Positions 1 through 7,474 of a stretch of 20,255 nt of DNA are shown one piece after another. Both the position numbers and the translations under genes were made by a program. This stretch comes from Croceimicrobium sp965658275 (GTDB lineage: Bacteria; Bacteroidota; Bacteroidia; Flavobacteriales; Schleiferiaceae). Within the stretch, counting starts at the first letter, position 1. Each line of letters opens with the position of its first letter. Where the stretch lies: assembly GCA_965658275.1 (NCBI GenBank), contig CBFHRN010000037.1:1-20255 (forward strand), given 5' to 3'. The notes under the pieces were generated by a model. It did not search any database. It was not told the DNA's origin and worked only from the letters and a program-made list of their open reading frames with translations.

Positions 1-96
1 TCTAATAGTCCAAATAGTATCAAAAGTATATATCTCATTGTGCAAAAATACTGTCTTTATTTTCCCCTTTAAAGCTTCATAAGTCGAGCTTATCAA

Positions 97-104
97 TAAA
101 TTTG
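97..104 (+). promoter_or_regulatory. Bacteroidota -7 promoter element (candidate)
   Basis: TAAATTTG matches the TAnnTTTG -7 consensus of Bacteroidota and lies 45 nt before the ATG at 150. No clear TTG -33 box is visible at the usual distance. A short palindrome (ATAAG, 5 nt, CTTAT at 79-93) sits just upstream. The position favours an ATG start at 150 over the earlier in-frame TTG at 102, which overlaps this element. Confidence 0.4.
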
Positions 105-149
105 CTCACATTGTGTTTACATTATGTCACGTTAATTCAACCAAACTTA

Positions 150-1607
150 ATGAGTAAACAGATACGCAAGCCCTATGTAACCTGGGTGATGGTTGCCCTA
201 AGTGCTATAGCCTTCACTTTGGTGATTCTTCGAGCCAAAAGAGTTGCCATAACTCATGACGAAGCCTACACCTACTTACACTATGTAAAACAAAATCTGC
301 TGGGAATTATTCTCTATAAACCTCCGCACATTCCTAACAATCACATATTGAATACGCTTTTAGTAAAGCTAAGCGTTGGGTTATTTGGTTTAAGTGAATT
401 GAGTTTACGCTTACCCAATGTTCTTTTTTCATTGGTCTATTTTTGGTACGCCGGTGCCTTGGCTAAAAAGTTTCGTTTCCCAGGCATTCAAATATTAGCC
501 TTCTTGGCCATTATTCTGCAGGTATATTTCTTCGATTACTTCTCAATGGCTAGAGGCTATGGCATGGGTCTAGCACTTAGCCTTGCCAGTATTTATCATT
601 TCTATTGCTATCGCCAACTGGATAACGGGCATCATATTTGGCGTACCTTAATTTTCGCGGCTTTCGCAGTTTACGCCAACTTTATTTTCCTCTATGCTTA
701 TTTAGCCTTGGCTGGCTTGCTGGTTTTACTTTACTACACGCATCCTGATCAGAAAAAGAGCTTTGGTACCTTGTGGCGGCCCGTCAGTATTGTAAGTATT
801 ATTCTAGCAGCATTTATTACCCTTCCTCTACGAAACATCAGCGGCGATTTATTTGGAGGAGATGTAAGTTTTTGGTCCAGCACTGTTGAAAGTTTTAGCT
901 GGAGTATGCGATATGGGCAATTTGGACCATGGTCGATGGCCATTAATCTTTTATTTGCTACATGGATTTTAGTAGGTGGTTTTTTCTTTATCCGCGACCA
1001 TATTGGTTCACGTCGCATCGAACAATGGTATTTCTATTCCGACATCCTACTATGGTTAGTGATTACGGCCTTCATCCAAACCCTACAACATTTTATTCTA
1101 GGGACCGAATACTTAACAGGCCGAACCGCCTTAGTTTATGGTCCCTTATTTATTGTTTCTACCCTATTCATATTCCAGAGAATCAACTCTTTTCCAAACG
1201 GTGAAAACCTACAATTAGGACTAAAAGTGTTTTTGGTACTTGTTTTTAGCCTCAATTTCAGAGCCTTTAACTTTAACCACAGCTTTGAATGGCAATACGA
1301 CGCCGATCACAAGGAAGTACTTCAAGAGCTAAGCTCGCGTGAATCTATCCATTCTCAGGAGAATTTTAAACTAGGTATCAATTGGATATTTGAACCTGCA
1401 TTAAATTTTTATCGAGAATCCGAAGAACTAAATTGGCTTCAAAGTCTTTCCCGAGAAGGTTACAAAAAGGATTCTTATGATGCCTACTACTTGCGTACCG
1501 AAAAAGATAAAGAATGGATTAAGAAGTTGAAGTTAGACCCTTCTTATTCCTTGATAGACCAATACCCAAGCGGAGCAGTGCTATTTATTCGAAAGGACTA
1601 TTTATAG
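150..1607 (+). CDS. GT-C fold membrane glycosyltransferase (ArnT/GT39-like)
   Basis: A polytopic inner-membrane protein of 485 aa with about ten hydrophobic segments and a hydrophilic C-terminal tail of about 110 aa. After the first membrane segment it carries H36-D37-E38 followed by AYTY, the acidic motif that GT-C enzymes of the GT39/PMT/ArnT type place in the first periplasmic loop to bind the lipid-phosphate sugar donor. It probably transfers a sugar from a polyprenyl-phosphate carrier to a glycan, lipid or protein; the substrate cannot be read from sequence. I chose the ATG at 150 because the open frame's earlier start (TTG at 102) lies on the likely promoter and adds a non-membrane leader. 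The last 10 bp overlap the end of the convergent GT2 gene. A DPM1/GtrB-like enzyme that could make a polyprenyl-linked donor is encoded just downstream on the other strand, so a functional link is plausible but inferred. Confidence 0.75.
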   Translation: MSKQIRKPYVTWVMVALSAIAFTLVILRAKRVAITHDEAYTYLHYVKQNLLGIILYKPPHIPNNHILNTLLVKLSVGLFGLSELSLRLPNVLFSLVYFWYAGALAKKFRFPGIQILAFLAIILQVYFFDYFSMARGYGMGLALSLASIYHFYCYRQLDNGHHIWRTLIFAAFAVYANFIFLYAYLALAGLLVLLYYTHPDQKKSFGTLWRPVSIVSIILAAFITLPLRNISGDLFGGDVSFWSSTVESFSWSMRYGQFGPWSMAINLLFATWILVGGFFFIRDHIGSRRIEQWYFYSDILLWLVITAFIQTLQHFILGTEYLTGRTALVYGPLFIVSTLFIFQRINSFPNGENLQLGLKVFLVLVFSLNFRAFNFNHSFEWQYDADHKEVLQELSSRESIHSQENFKLGINWIFEPALNFYRESEELNWLQSLSREGYKKDSYDAYYLRTEKDKEWIKKLKLDPSYSLIDQYPSGAVLFIRKDYL

Positions 1608-2593
1608 AAGTTTTTCTGATAAGCGGCAAACTCTCCTTTTCCCAACAAAAGCCTTCGATAAAAAGCTTTGATAAAGCCTAGACCGTAGGAAAATAGCTGA
1701 ATAAAGCTTGCAACTACTGCTAAAACCCCCACCTTCAGGGAGCGGTTCTGAATGCTCGCGTCAACCAAAATAAGGCTTAAGTAAAAGGCAAGAAAAGCTA
1801 AAGGAAGCCAATGGAAAGCTAAAGCAAGCAGAGATAAAATGCTGAAAAGAGTAAATGAAGCCGGGAAGAAATGCAGCATCTTCAAACTTTCGGGATGTCT
1901 TTTATAAAGGTTTATGCGCGCAATACCCGAATTATGAACCTGCTTGTAAAATTGACGGAAATTGGTTCTCCGTTTATGATAAACGTAGGCTTCAGGAATT
2001 AGCGCTGTTTTAAATCCCGCTTTCATCATTCGAATACTCATATCGATATCCTCGCCAAAGCGCATCTTAGCAAAGCCTTGGGTTTCCTCGTATACAGCTT
2101 TTGAATAGCCCATATTAAAACTGCGGGGGTGAAATTTTTCTACGCTCTTCGTGTTACCGCGAATTCCACCTGTGGTAAACAAGGCGGTCATACTATAATT
2201 GATGGCCTTTTGTACGGGGCTAAAAGATTCATCGGCTTTATCCGGGCCACCAAAGGCATCAACATAATTAGCCTCTAAATAAGATTTTACTGAAGCGATA
2301 TAATGGCTGGGAATAAGACAGTCTGAGTCCAGAAAAATAAAATAATTTCCACTCGCTCTTTCCGCGCCATGATTTCGACTCTGACCCGGACCACTATTAT
2401 CTTTAAAGTAGTATTTGAGCTTTAAGCGATCGCGAAAAGAATCTACAATACCTTCACTTTTTTGGGAAGAACCATCTTCCACCACAATCACCTCAAAATT
2501 GGCATCGCTTTGCAAGCAAAGACTTTCCAAAAGCTCCCGAATTTCTTCTGGCCGATTGTATAGCGGAATAATTAGACTTAGTTCAATCTTCAA
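1598..2593 (-). CDS. Family 2 glycosyltransferase with C-terminal membrane segments
   Basis: A GT-A fold inverting glycosyltransferase of 331 aa. Visible signatures are the N-terminal strand SLIIPLYNRPEE, the nucleotide-binding VVEDGSS (about 38-43), the metal-binding D89-S-D91, and G180-E-D182 in the acceptor/catalytic base region. The C-terminal 90 residues contain two or three hydrophobic helices, so it is membrane anchored with the active site in the cytoplasm. The nucleotide-sugar donor and acceptor are unknown. No ATG is available: TTG codons occur at 2611 and 2593. I prefer 2593 because the protein then begins right before the conserved first strand and an AAAGGA purine run lies 6-7 nt upstream. 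Either way it overlaps the end of the preceding GT2 gene, so the two are translated from one mRNA. Confidence 0.8.
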   Translation of the reverse strand: MKIELSLIIPLYNRPEEIRELLESLCLQSDANFEVIVVEDGSSQKSEGIVDSFRDRLKLKYYFKDNSGPGQSRNHGAERASGNYFIFLDSDCLIPSHYIASVKSYLEANYVDAFGGPDKADESFSPVQKAINYSMTALFTTGGIRGNTKSVEKFHPRSFNMGYSKAVYEETQGFAKMRFGEDIDMSIRMMKAGFKTALIPEAYVYHKRRTNFRQFYKQVHNSGIARINLYKRHPESLKMLHFFPASFTLFSILSLLALAFHWLPLAFLAFYLSLILVDASIQNRSLKVGVLAVVASFIQLFSYGLGFIKAFYRRLLLGKGEFAAYQKNFYK

Positions 2594-3542
2594 AATTGAT
2601 CCTTTCTTCAACGGTATATTCTACAGGTCTGGCGCTATTGCGGATAATGAGCTCGGCACTAAATCCTGCAAGAAACAACTGAGCTCCGATCACCATAGTT
2701 GCTAAGGCAAGGTAGAAAAACGCATTATCCGTAACTAAAGGTGCTTTATGACCTAGTTGCAATGCGACCAGTTTTTCAGCACCAATATAAAAGGCCGACA
2801 TAAAACCAAATAGCATCATAAGTGTGCCATACAATCCAAAGAAGTGCATCGGTCGTTTGGAAAACTTAGAAACAAAGCTGAGGGTGATTAAATCCAGAGG
2901 GCCATTGATAAACCGGCTTAAGCCAAATTTGGTATGTCCATATTTTCGCGCTTGATGCTGAACTACTTTCTCACCGATATTAGTAAACCCAGCGTTTTTT
3001 GCTAAAACTGGAATATAACGGTGCATCTCTCCTTGTACGTTTACCGATTTGATTACCTCATTTCGATAAGCTTTAAGGCCACAATTAAAATCATGCAGAT
3101 TAATCTTACTTATTCTACGCGTGGTCCAGTTGTAAAATTTAGTAGGTATGGTCTTAGATATCGGGTCGTAACGCTTTTTCTTCCAGCCACTTACCAAATC
3201 ATAACCCTCTTCATTAATCATACTAATAAGGTCTGGTATCTCATCCGGACTATCCTGCAAATCTGCATCCATGGTGATAACAACATCCCCAGAAGCAGCT
3301 GCGAAGCCCACGTTCAAACCGGCTGATTTACCATGGTTTCGCCGGAAAGAAATCACTTTTACACGAGTATCCTTCGCTGCGAGTTCTTTTAAAACCTTTA
3401 AACTGCCATCGCTTGAACCATCATTTACAAAAACAATTTCAAACTCGAGCTTTTGGGCTTCGCCGACCTCACAAATCCATCGATAAAGCTCAGGCAGAGA
3501 TTCTTCCTCATTAAAAAGAGGAATGACAAGGGATAAATCCAT
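2583..3542 (-). CDS. DPM1/GtrB/ArnC-like polyprenyl-phosphate glycosyltransferase
   Basis: A 319-aa GT2 enzyme. The N-terminal GT-A domain shows LVIPLFNEEESL, FVNDGSSDGS (38-47), the metal-binding D92-A-D94 with LQDSPDEIP after it, and HDFNCGLKAYR (150-160), all characteristic of the DPM1/GtrB/ArnC group that moves a sugar from UDP- or GDP-sugar to undecaprenyl or dolichyl phosphate on the cytoplasmic face of the membrane. Two strong transmembrane helices follow (about 228-255 and 265-292), as in GtrB-type enzymes. It starts 5 nt after the DUF4199 gene and overlaps the next GT2 gene, so the three form one leftward operon. It could supply a lipid-linked sugar to the GT-C enzymes in this window; that link is inferred. 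Confidence 0.85.
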   Translation of the reverse strand: MDLSLVIPLFNEEESLPELYRWICEVGEAQKLEFEIVFVNDGSSDGSLKVLKELAAKDTRVKVISFRRNHGKSAGLNVGFAAASGDVVITMDADLQDSPDEIPDLISMINEEGYDLVSGWKKKRYDPISKTIPTKFYNWTTRRISKINLHDFNCGLKAYRNEVIKSVNVQGEMHRYIPVLAKNAGFTNIGEKVVQHQARKYGHTKFGLSRFINGPLDLITLSFVSKFSKRPMHFFGLYGTLMMLFGFMSAFYIGAEKLVALQLGHKAPLVTDNAFFYLALATMVIGAQLFLAGFSAELIIRNSARPVEYTVEERINFED

Positions 3543-3547
3543 TTAGT

Positions 3548-4075
3548 TTAAACGATTGAATTGGGGTCCTTTTTCTGTAAAATACCACCTAAAATCAAAG
3601 CGATAATCGCTCCGAAAAAAGCGGAAGTCAAAACAGCAAAAACGGCCATAAAGACTGGAGTAGTAAATTTCTTTGTCATTTCGATAGCCTGATCCATCTG
3701 CTCAGAAGTCATTCCTTGCTCTGACATTTGCTCGTAATTATTTTGCAAAATGGCTTCTTGGTAATTAGGTTCTAAGGTTGTCGTGTACACTAACAACCAA
3801 ACGGCCCCGAGAATAGCGGCAATTAGAATTACCTGAAATCCAGTACTAAAAGCTTTACCGAAACTAATAAATCCTCCCTCTAATTCCTTTACCTTTAAAA
3901 TAGCTAGTAAAGGAAAGGTAACCGAAATCGCTAAATTCAATATAGAATATAGAACATTAGCATCTCCTCCTCCCATATTGTAGTTTCCAGTTGCATATAA
4001 AACCACTGCTAGAGTAATACTTACAAGACCTTGAATAAGGCCGAAATTGATTATGGCTTGTCTGTTGTTTTGCAT
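3548..4075 (-). CDS. DUF4199 domain membrane protein
   Basis: A 175-aa protein with four predicted transmembrane helices (about residues 8-27, 43-62, 80-102 and 138-165), an acidic, Gln/Met-rich loop between the third and fourth, and a short basic tail (QKKDP). This is the usual architecture and length of the DUF4199 family, common in Bacteroidota and of unknown function. I place the start at the ATG at 4075, because a longer reading would run 48 codons antisense through the SRP RNA gene into non-coding sequence. It is the first gene of a leftward operon with two GT2 glycosyltransferases, 5 nt before the next gene. A matching -7 promoter element lies 18 nt upstream. Confidence 0.8.
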   Translation of the reverse strand: MQNNRQAIINFGLIQGLVSITLAVVLYATGNYNMGGGDANVLYSILNLAISVTFPLLAILKVKELEGGFISFGKAFSTGFQVILIAAILGAVWLLVYTTTLEPNYQEAILQNNYEQMSEQGMTSEQMDQAIEMTKKFTTPVFMAVFAVLTSAFFGAIIALILGGILQKKDPNSIV

Positions 4076-4092
4076 GTTAAAATGATAATGCA

Positions 4093-4100
4093 CAAATATA
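4093..4100 (-). promoter_or_regulatory. -7 promoter element for the DUF4199-GT2 operon (candidate)
   Basis: Read on the minus strand this is TATATTTG, an exact match to TAnnTTTG. It lies 17 nt before the ATG at 4075, which would give a very short leader. No TTG -33 box is evident. It is back to back with the promoter of the SRP RNA gene. Confidence 0.4.
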
Positions 4101-4145
4101 ATTGAATATTGCTTGGAAAAAATTTTCCATTTGTCCGAAAGCCCG

Positions 4146-4153
4146 TATTTTTG
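4146..4153 (+). promoter_or_regulatory. -7 promoter element for the SRP RNA gene (candidate)
   Basis: TATTTTTG matches TAnnTTTG and ends 5 nt before the first base of the SRP RNA terminal stem, the spacing expected for a -7 element. A TTTG at 4130-4133 is only 12 nt upstream, closer than usual, so the -33 element is unclear. Confidence 0.5.
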
Positions 4154-4158
4154 CAGGC

Positions 4159-4263
4159 AATAAGGCAAGTCCCATACAACCAGCTCCTGATGAACTCCCC
4201 CAGGGCGGGAACGCAGCAAGGGTAATCGGTCGTAGCGGTGTGATATGGATCGCTTGCCTTATT
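4159..4263 (+). ncRNA. ffs: Small signal recognition particle RNA (4.5S type)
   Basis: The RNA scaffold that binds Ffh (SRP54) and FtsY for co-translational targeting of membrane proteins. The hallmark apical part of SRP helix 8 is present: CAGG (4201-4204), GCG, the GGAA tetraloop (4208-4211), CGC, then AGCA (4215-4218), the same order as in E. coli 4.5S RNA (CAGG-UCC-GGAA-GGA-AGCAG). The ends close with an 11-bp stem, AATAAGGCAAG (4159-4169) with CTTGCCTTATT (4253-4263). The length of about 105 nt fits the small bacterial form without an Alu domain. A T-run follows immediately, and a -7 promoter element precedes it. Open frames over this region on both strands are fortuitous. Exact ends are estimated from the terminal stem. 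Confidence 0.93.
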
Positions 4264-4271
4264 ACTTTTTT
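4253..4271 (+). terminator. Terminator at the 3' end of SRP RNA
   Basis: The 3' half of the SRP RNA closing stem (4253-4263) is followed after two bases by six T residues (4266-4271), so the terminal stem with the U-run may act as the intrinsic terminator. Confidence 0.55.
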
Positions 4272-4333
4272 ATTCTCACCAGGCTCTAACTCTCATCAAT
4301 AATTATTTATCTACGGGCAACTTATAAGAGTTC

Positions 4334-4715
4334 ATGAAGAGCCGTTTCGTTCCTCTTTTCCTTCTGCTCCTGAGCTTGGTTTGTTCTATGAATGGCCAGG
4401 TAAAGGCCTATCTTTCTGATTTAGATTCCATAAGAAACAAATGGGAAATTTGAAATACTTAGTTCTAAAGTTCAAAGTGGTCTAGTTCGTATTTCGATTA
4501 AGGATAATGGAATAGGAATGGATAGTAGTCAGATAAACCGACTACTCGAATCAAAATATGGAGAATCAACCACGGGAACAAAAGGGGAGCAAGGCACCGG
4601 ATTTGGTATACAGCTTTGCCAGGAATTGCTTTTAAACATGGATTCCAGCTTGCAAATAGACAGTGCTGTGGATCAGGGCAGTGAGTTTTATTTTATCCTC
4701 CAAGAGCATTCTTAA
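4334..4715 (+). pseudogene. Internally deleted sensor histidine kinase remnant
   Basis: Two pieces of what looks like one two-component sensor kinase lie head to tail in different frames. The 5' piece (4334-4453) starts with ATG and encodes 39 aa: a signal peptide (MKSRF, then a Leu-rich core, ending near SMNGQ) and LSDLDSIRNKW, which resembles the first residues after the signal peptide in Bacteroidota TPR-containing kinases; it stops at TGA 4451. The 3' piece (from about 4443 to the stop at 4715) is in another frame and reads GKFEILSSKV, then KDNGIGMD (the N2/G1 box) and GTGFGIQL (the G2 box), finishing with GSEFYFIL and a short tail, the standard end of a HATPase_c domain. The TPR region, membrane helix, HisKA phosphoacceptor His and N box are all missing, so it cannot be a working kinase. 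The junction lies around 4436-4449. The parent family is inferred from the two ends. Confidence 0.75.
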
Positions 4716-4732
4716 GCTCGCGAGAATTGCCG

Positions 4733-4740
4733 TACTTTGC
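4733..4740 (+). promoter_or_regulatory. Weak -7-like element before transaldolase
   Basis: TACTTTGC resembles the Bacteroidota -7 element with one base fewer between TA and TTTG. It is 17 nt before the ATG at 4757. It lies just after the kinase remnant, in a region with a CTCGCGAG palindrome (4717-4724). Confidence 0.25.
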
Positions 4741-4756
4741 GGCAAAATTAATTTTC

Positions 4757-5413
4757 ATGAAATTCTTCATCGATACTGCTAATCTGGACCAGATTAAAGA
4801 AGCCCAAGACTTAGGTGTTTTAGATGGTGTAACGACCAACCCTTCACTTATGGCCAAGGAAGGTATTACCGGCCAAGAAAACATCTTAAAGCATTATGTA
4901 AATATCTGTGAGCTTGTGGATGGCGACGTTAGTGCAGAGGTTATCTCGACTGATTTTGAAGGTATGGTAAAAGAAGGTGAGGCATTAGCGGACCTTCATC
5001 CACAAATCGTAGTTAAGGTACCTATGATTAAAGACGGGGTAAAAGCCTTAAAGTACTTTTCCGACAATGGCATCAAAACCAATTGTACATTGGTATTTTC
5101 AGCTGGTCAAGCCTTGCTAGCAGCCAAAGCCGGAGCTACCTATGTTTCTCCTTTTATCGGACGCTTAGATGATGTATCTACGGACGGACTTCAGCTCATT
5201 GAAGACATCCGATTAATTTATGACAACTATGGGTTTGAAACCGAAATCCTAGCTGCAAGCGTTCGCCACACCATGCATGTTATAGATTGTGCTAAAATTG
5301 GAGCTGATGTTATCACTGGCCCTCTTAGCAGTATTGCCGGCTTATTAAATCACCCTCTCACCGATATCGGTTTAGAGAAATTCTTAGCGGACTACCGTAA
5401 GGGCAATAATTAA
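4757..5413 (+). CDS. tal: Transaldolase (small FSA/TalC-type)
   Basis: A 218-aa cytoplasmic enzyme of the short transaldolase subfamily, the usual length for this group. It moves a dihydroxyacetone unit between sugar phosphates in the non-oxidative pentose phosphate pathway. Visible motifs are FIDTANLDQI at the N-terminus, GVTTNPSL (24-31), the Schiff-base lysine in VVKVPM (K87), KTNCTLVFS, and VSPFIGRLDD. Residue 61 in VSAEV is Glu, where fructose-6-phosphate aldolase (FsaA) has Gln in FAQV, which favours true transaldolase over aldolase activity; that reading is from family knowledge. I start at the ATG at 4757, directly before the conserved first strand; an earlier in-frame start at 4727 adds ten residues from the promoter region. 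The stop codon overlaps the next start by one base (TAATG). Confidence 0.9.
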   Translation: MKFFIDTANLDQIKEAQDLGVLDGVTTNPSLMAKEGITGQENILKHYVNICELVDGDVSAEVISTDFEGMVKEGEALADLHPQIVVKVPMIKDGVKALKYFSDNGIKTNCTLVFSAGQALLAAKAGATYVSPFIGRLDDVSTDGLQLIEDIRLIYDNYGFETEILAASVRHTMHVIDCAKIGADVITGPLSSIAGLLNHPLTDIGLEKFLADYRKGNN

Positions 5414-6036
5414 TGGCCGAACTTATTCGCATATATCCCGAAAATCCTAATCCTAAGGATATTGACCGGGTGAAAGAAGTATTAGACCGCGGTGGGGTAA
5501 TTATTTACCCCACCGATACGGTTTATTCCTTTGGATGCGATATCAATAAACCTAAAGCCATCGAAAAGGTAGCTCGGATTAAAGGCTTGAAACCCGATAA
5601 GGCCGAGTTCGCTCTAATATTCCCTGACCTAAGTATTCTTAGTTCTTATACAAAATCAGTAGATACACCTACCTACAAAATCTTAAATCGCTGCCTACCG
5701 GGTCCATTCACCTTTATCCTGAAAGCGGGAAGTGCTATTCCGAAAATTTTTCATCGCAAGAAGAAAACCATTGGTATCCGCATTCCTGATAACAGTATTC
5801 CCAGAGAAATTGTTAAAGCTTTAGGTAGACCCATTATTGCAAGTTCCGTCCACGATGAAGATGAAATAGTCGAATACACTACTGACCCTGAGTTAATTGC
5901 GGAAAAGTACGATCACCTGGTGGATTTGGTGATTGATGGTGGCATCGGTGACCTATTTGCTTCTAGTGTGATAGATCTGAGCGAAGGTTATCCAGAGATC
6001 ATTCGCGAAGGCAAAGGCGATTTAGCCTTGCTGTAA
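5413..6036 (+). CDS. YciO-like Sua5/YrdC family protein
   Basis: A 207-aa protein of the YrdC-like fold. It shows GGVIIYPTDTVYSFGCD (27-43), RIKGLKPDKAEFALI, PGPFTFILK (96-104), KKTIGIRIPDN and VIDGGIGD. Family members bind ATP and RNA; TsaC/Sua5 makes threonylcarbamoyl-AMP for tRNA t6A37. This protein resembles E. coli YciO in length and layout (N-terminal YPENPN, a GG followed by the YPTD strand, a REGKGD-like end) more than TsaC, and YciO's biological role is less settled, so I do not assign tsaC. Its start codon shares one base with the transaldolase stop, implying translational coupling, and a GT-C-like membrane protein follows 13 nt later. Confidence 0.85.
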   Translation: MAELIRIYPENPNPKDIDRVKEVLDRGGVIIYPTDTVYSFGCDINKPKAIEKVARIKGLKPDKAEFALIFPDLSILSSYTKSVDTPTYKILNRCLPGPFTFILKAGSAIPKIFHRKKKTIGIRIPDNSIPREIVKALGRPIIASSVHDEDEIVEYTTDPELIAEKYDHLVDLVIDGGIGDLFASSVIDLSEGYPEIIREGKGDLALL

Positions 6037-6049
6037 AATCCAATCTACC

Positions 6050-7474
6050 ATGAAAAGAAGCCTTCTTTTCGCCCATCTTTTCCTCTTTATCATTTTGGCT
6101 TTTATGGCGGTTATTAACCCAGCTGTTGGTGGTGAGGGTGATACGATTATGCATTATTTCTGGGCTAAGCACGTTTGGACCGATGCCGAGGCATTGTTTC
6201 GATCTTGGGCCAAACCATTCTTCACCTTATTTGCCTCGCCCTGGACTCTATTTGGTTTTAAAGGCATTAAAGTCTTTAATATCCTTGCGGGCACGAGTGC
6301 ATCCTATTTAGCATCGCTTTATGCATTAGAGCGAAATTGGAAATATTTTTTTCTTGTTCCTGTAATCGCTTTTATTGGCCCCGCCTATCTCTCCTATCTC
6401 AATTCTGGCTTAACCGAACCCTTTGGCGCCCTAGTTTTAATGGCCGGCGTTTATCTGATAAGAAAGAATGAAAGAAATACAATTTGGCTCGGGTATCTAT
6501 TGCTCTCTTTCCTACCCTTCTGCCGCAGCGAGGCGCAAGTCTTAATTCCGCTGTTTGCTTTATATGCTCTTCTGAATAAGCAGTACCGTTTTATTCCTTT
6601 ATTGGCCATTGGAACCCTAGTTTATTCAATAGTCGGTTCCTTTTATAGAAATGACCTATTTTGGGTGTTCCATAGTCCTTATGTAGCCGGCGCAAGTGTT
6701 TACGGCAAAGGTAATTGGTCGCATTACTTAGAGCGTTTGAACCTAATGCTTAGTCTTCCCGTAAATTTAGTCTTCCTACTGGGACTAGTACTGTCATTTT
6801 TAAAAAGCATTAGGAAGGAAAGCTTTAGAAAGAAAGATGCTAGTTTTTTGCTTTTAGCACCAATCATATTCATTTCCGCTCATTCTACGGTATGGGCTTT
6901 AGGGATTTACGCTTCAGCAGGTTTAGAAAGGGTATTGATTTTAATCTTCCCGCTAATTTGGTTACTAGTAGTCTATACCCTCCAAATTTTACTTGAAAAA
7001 GCTCCTCGCGGCTATCGAATCCCACTGCTAATCCTATTTATTACAGCCAGCCTTTATAGTAGTTTTGATCGCCCCAAAGTATGGAAGCATTATTTTAACC
7101 AAGCCTACCAAATAGGACCCTACCAAAATTTTATCCGAAATAGTATTGAACCCTACATTGTTGATCATTTCCCAGACTACCGATCGCGACAATTAGTATC
7201 AGATTTACCTTATCTGTCTCTTTTAACCGGGCATAATCCCTTAAACCCAAAGGAACAAGTCAACTGGCAAAGAGTGGAAAAGTCCATTTTCAATCAAATG
7301 CATAAAAACTCCCTGTTCATTTGGGATAGCCATAATGTTCCCTTTTACACTTCAATTGATGAAGCTAAGTTAAAGTCGATATCCTGGCTAGATGTTATAC
7401 AGGAATGGGAAATGGGCGGAAGAAAGTATATTCTCCTTGAAACGAATAATAGGTATCCCTACGGCTCCAATTGA
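6050..7474 (+). CDS. Polytopic membrane protein, probable GT-C glycosyltransferase
   Basis: A 474-aa integral membrane protein with about ten hydrophobic helices from residue 5 to about 345, then a soluble tail of about 120 residues. Just after the first helix it has G28-E29-G30-D31-T, followed by HYFWAKHVW, a placement that fits the acidic loop motif of GT-C mannosyl-/arabinosyltransferase-type enzymes; further on GLTEPFGALVL and FCRSEAQVL recall the same superfamily. I do not recognise a named family, so the activity is an inference from architecture. It lies 13 nt after the YciO-like gene and is probably cotranscribed with it. Its last 16 bp overlap the end of the convergent nnr gene, with no visible terminator between them. 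Confidence 0.6.
   Translation: MKRSLLFAHLFLFIILAFMAVINPAVGGEGDTIMHYFWAKHVWTDAEALFRSWAKPFFTLFASPWTLFGFKGIKVFNILAGTSASYLASLYALERNWKYFFLVPVIAFIGPAYLSYLNSGLTEPFGALVLMAGVYLIRKNERNTIWLGYLLLSFLPFCRSEAQVLIPLFALYALLNKQYRFIPLLAIGTLVYSIVGSFYRNDLFWVFHSPYVAGASVYGKGNWSHYLERLNLMLSLPVNLVFLLGLVLSFLKSIRKESFRKKDASFLLLAPIIFISAHSTVWALGIYASAGLERVLILIFPLIWLLVVYTLQILLEKAPRGYRIPLLILFITASLYSSFDRPKVWKHYFNQAYQIGPYQNFIRNSIEPYIVDHFPDYRSRQLVSDLPYLSLLTGHNPLNPKEQVNWQRVEKSIFNQMHKNSLFIWDSHNVPFYTSIDEAKLKSISWLDVIQEWEMGGRKYILLETNNRYPYGSN

Noticed and set aside
4076..4219. A 48-codon N-terminal extension of the DUF4199 protein
   Set aside because: It would be antisense to the SRP RNA, and the family N-terminus and a -7 element fit the ATG at 4075.
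4102..4302. A 66-codon open frame on the plus strand
   Set aside because: It lies across the SRP RNA gene and its promoter and has no recognisable protein features; the RNA explains the sequence.
4708..4727. Palindrome around CTCGCGAG after the kinase remnant as a terminator
   Set aside because: The stem is short and no T-run follows; it overlaps the transaldolase promoter region and may be chance.
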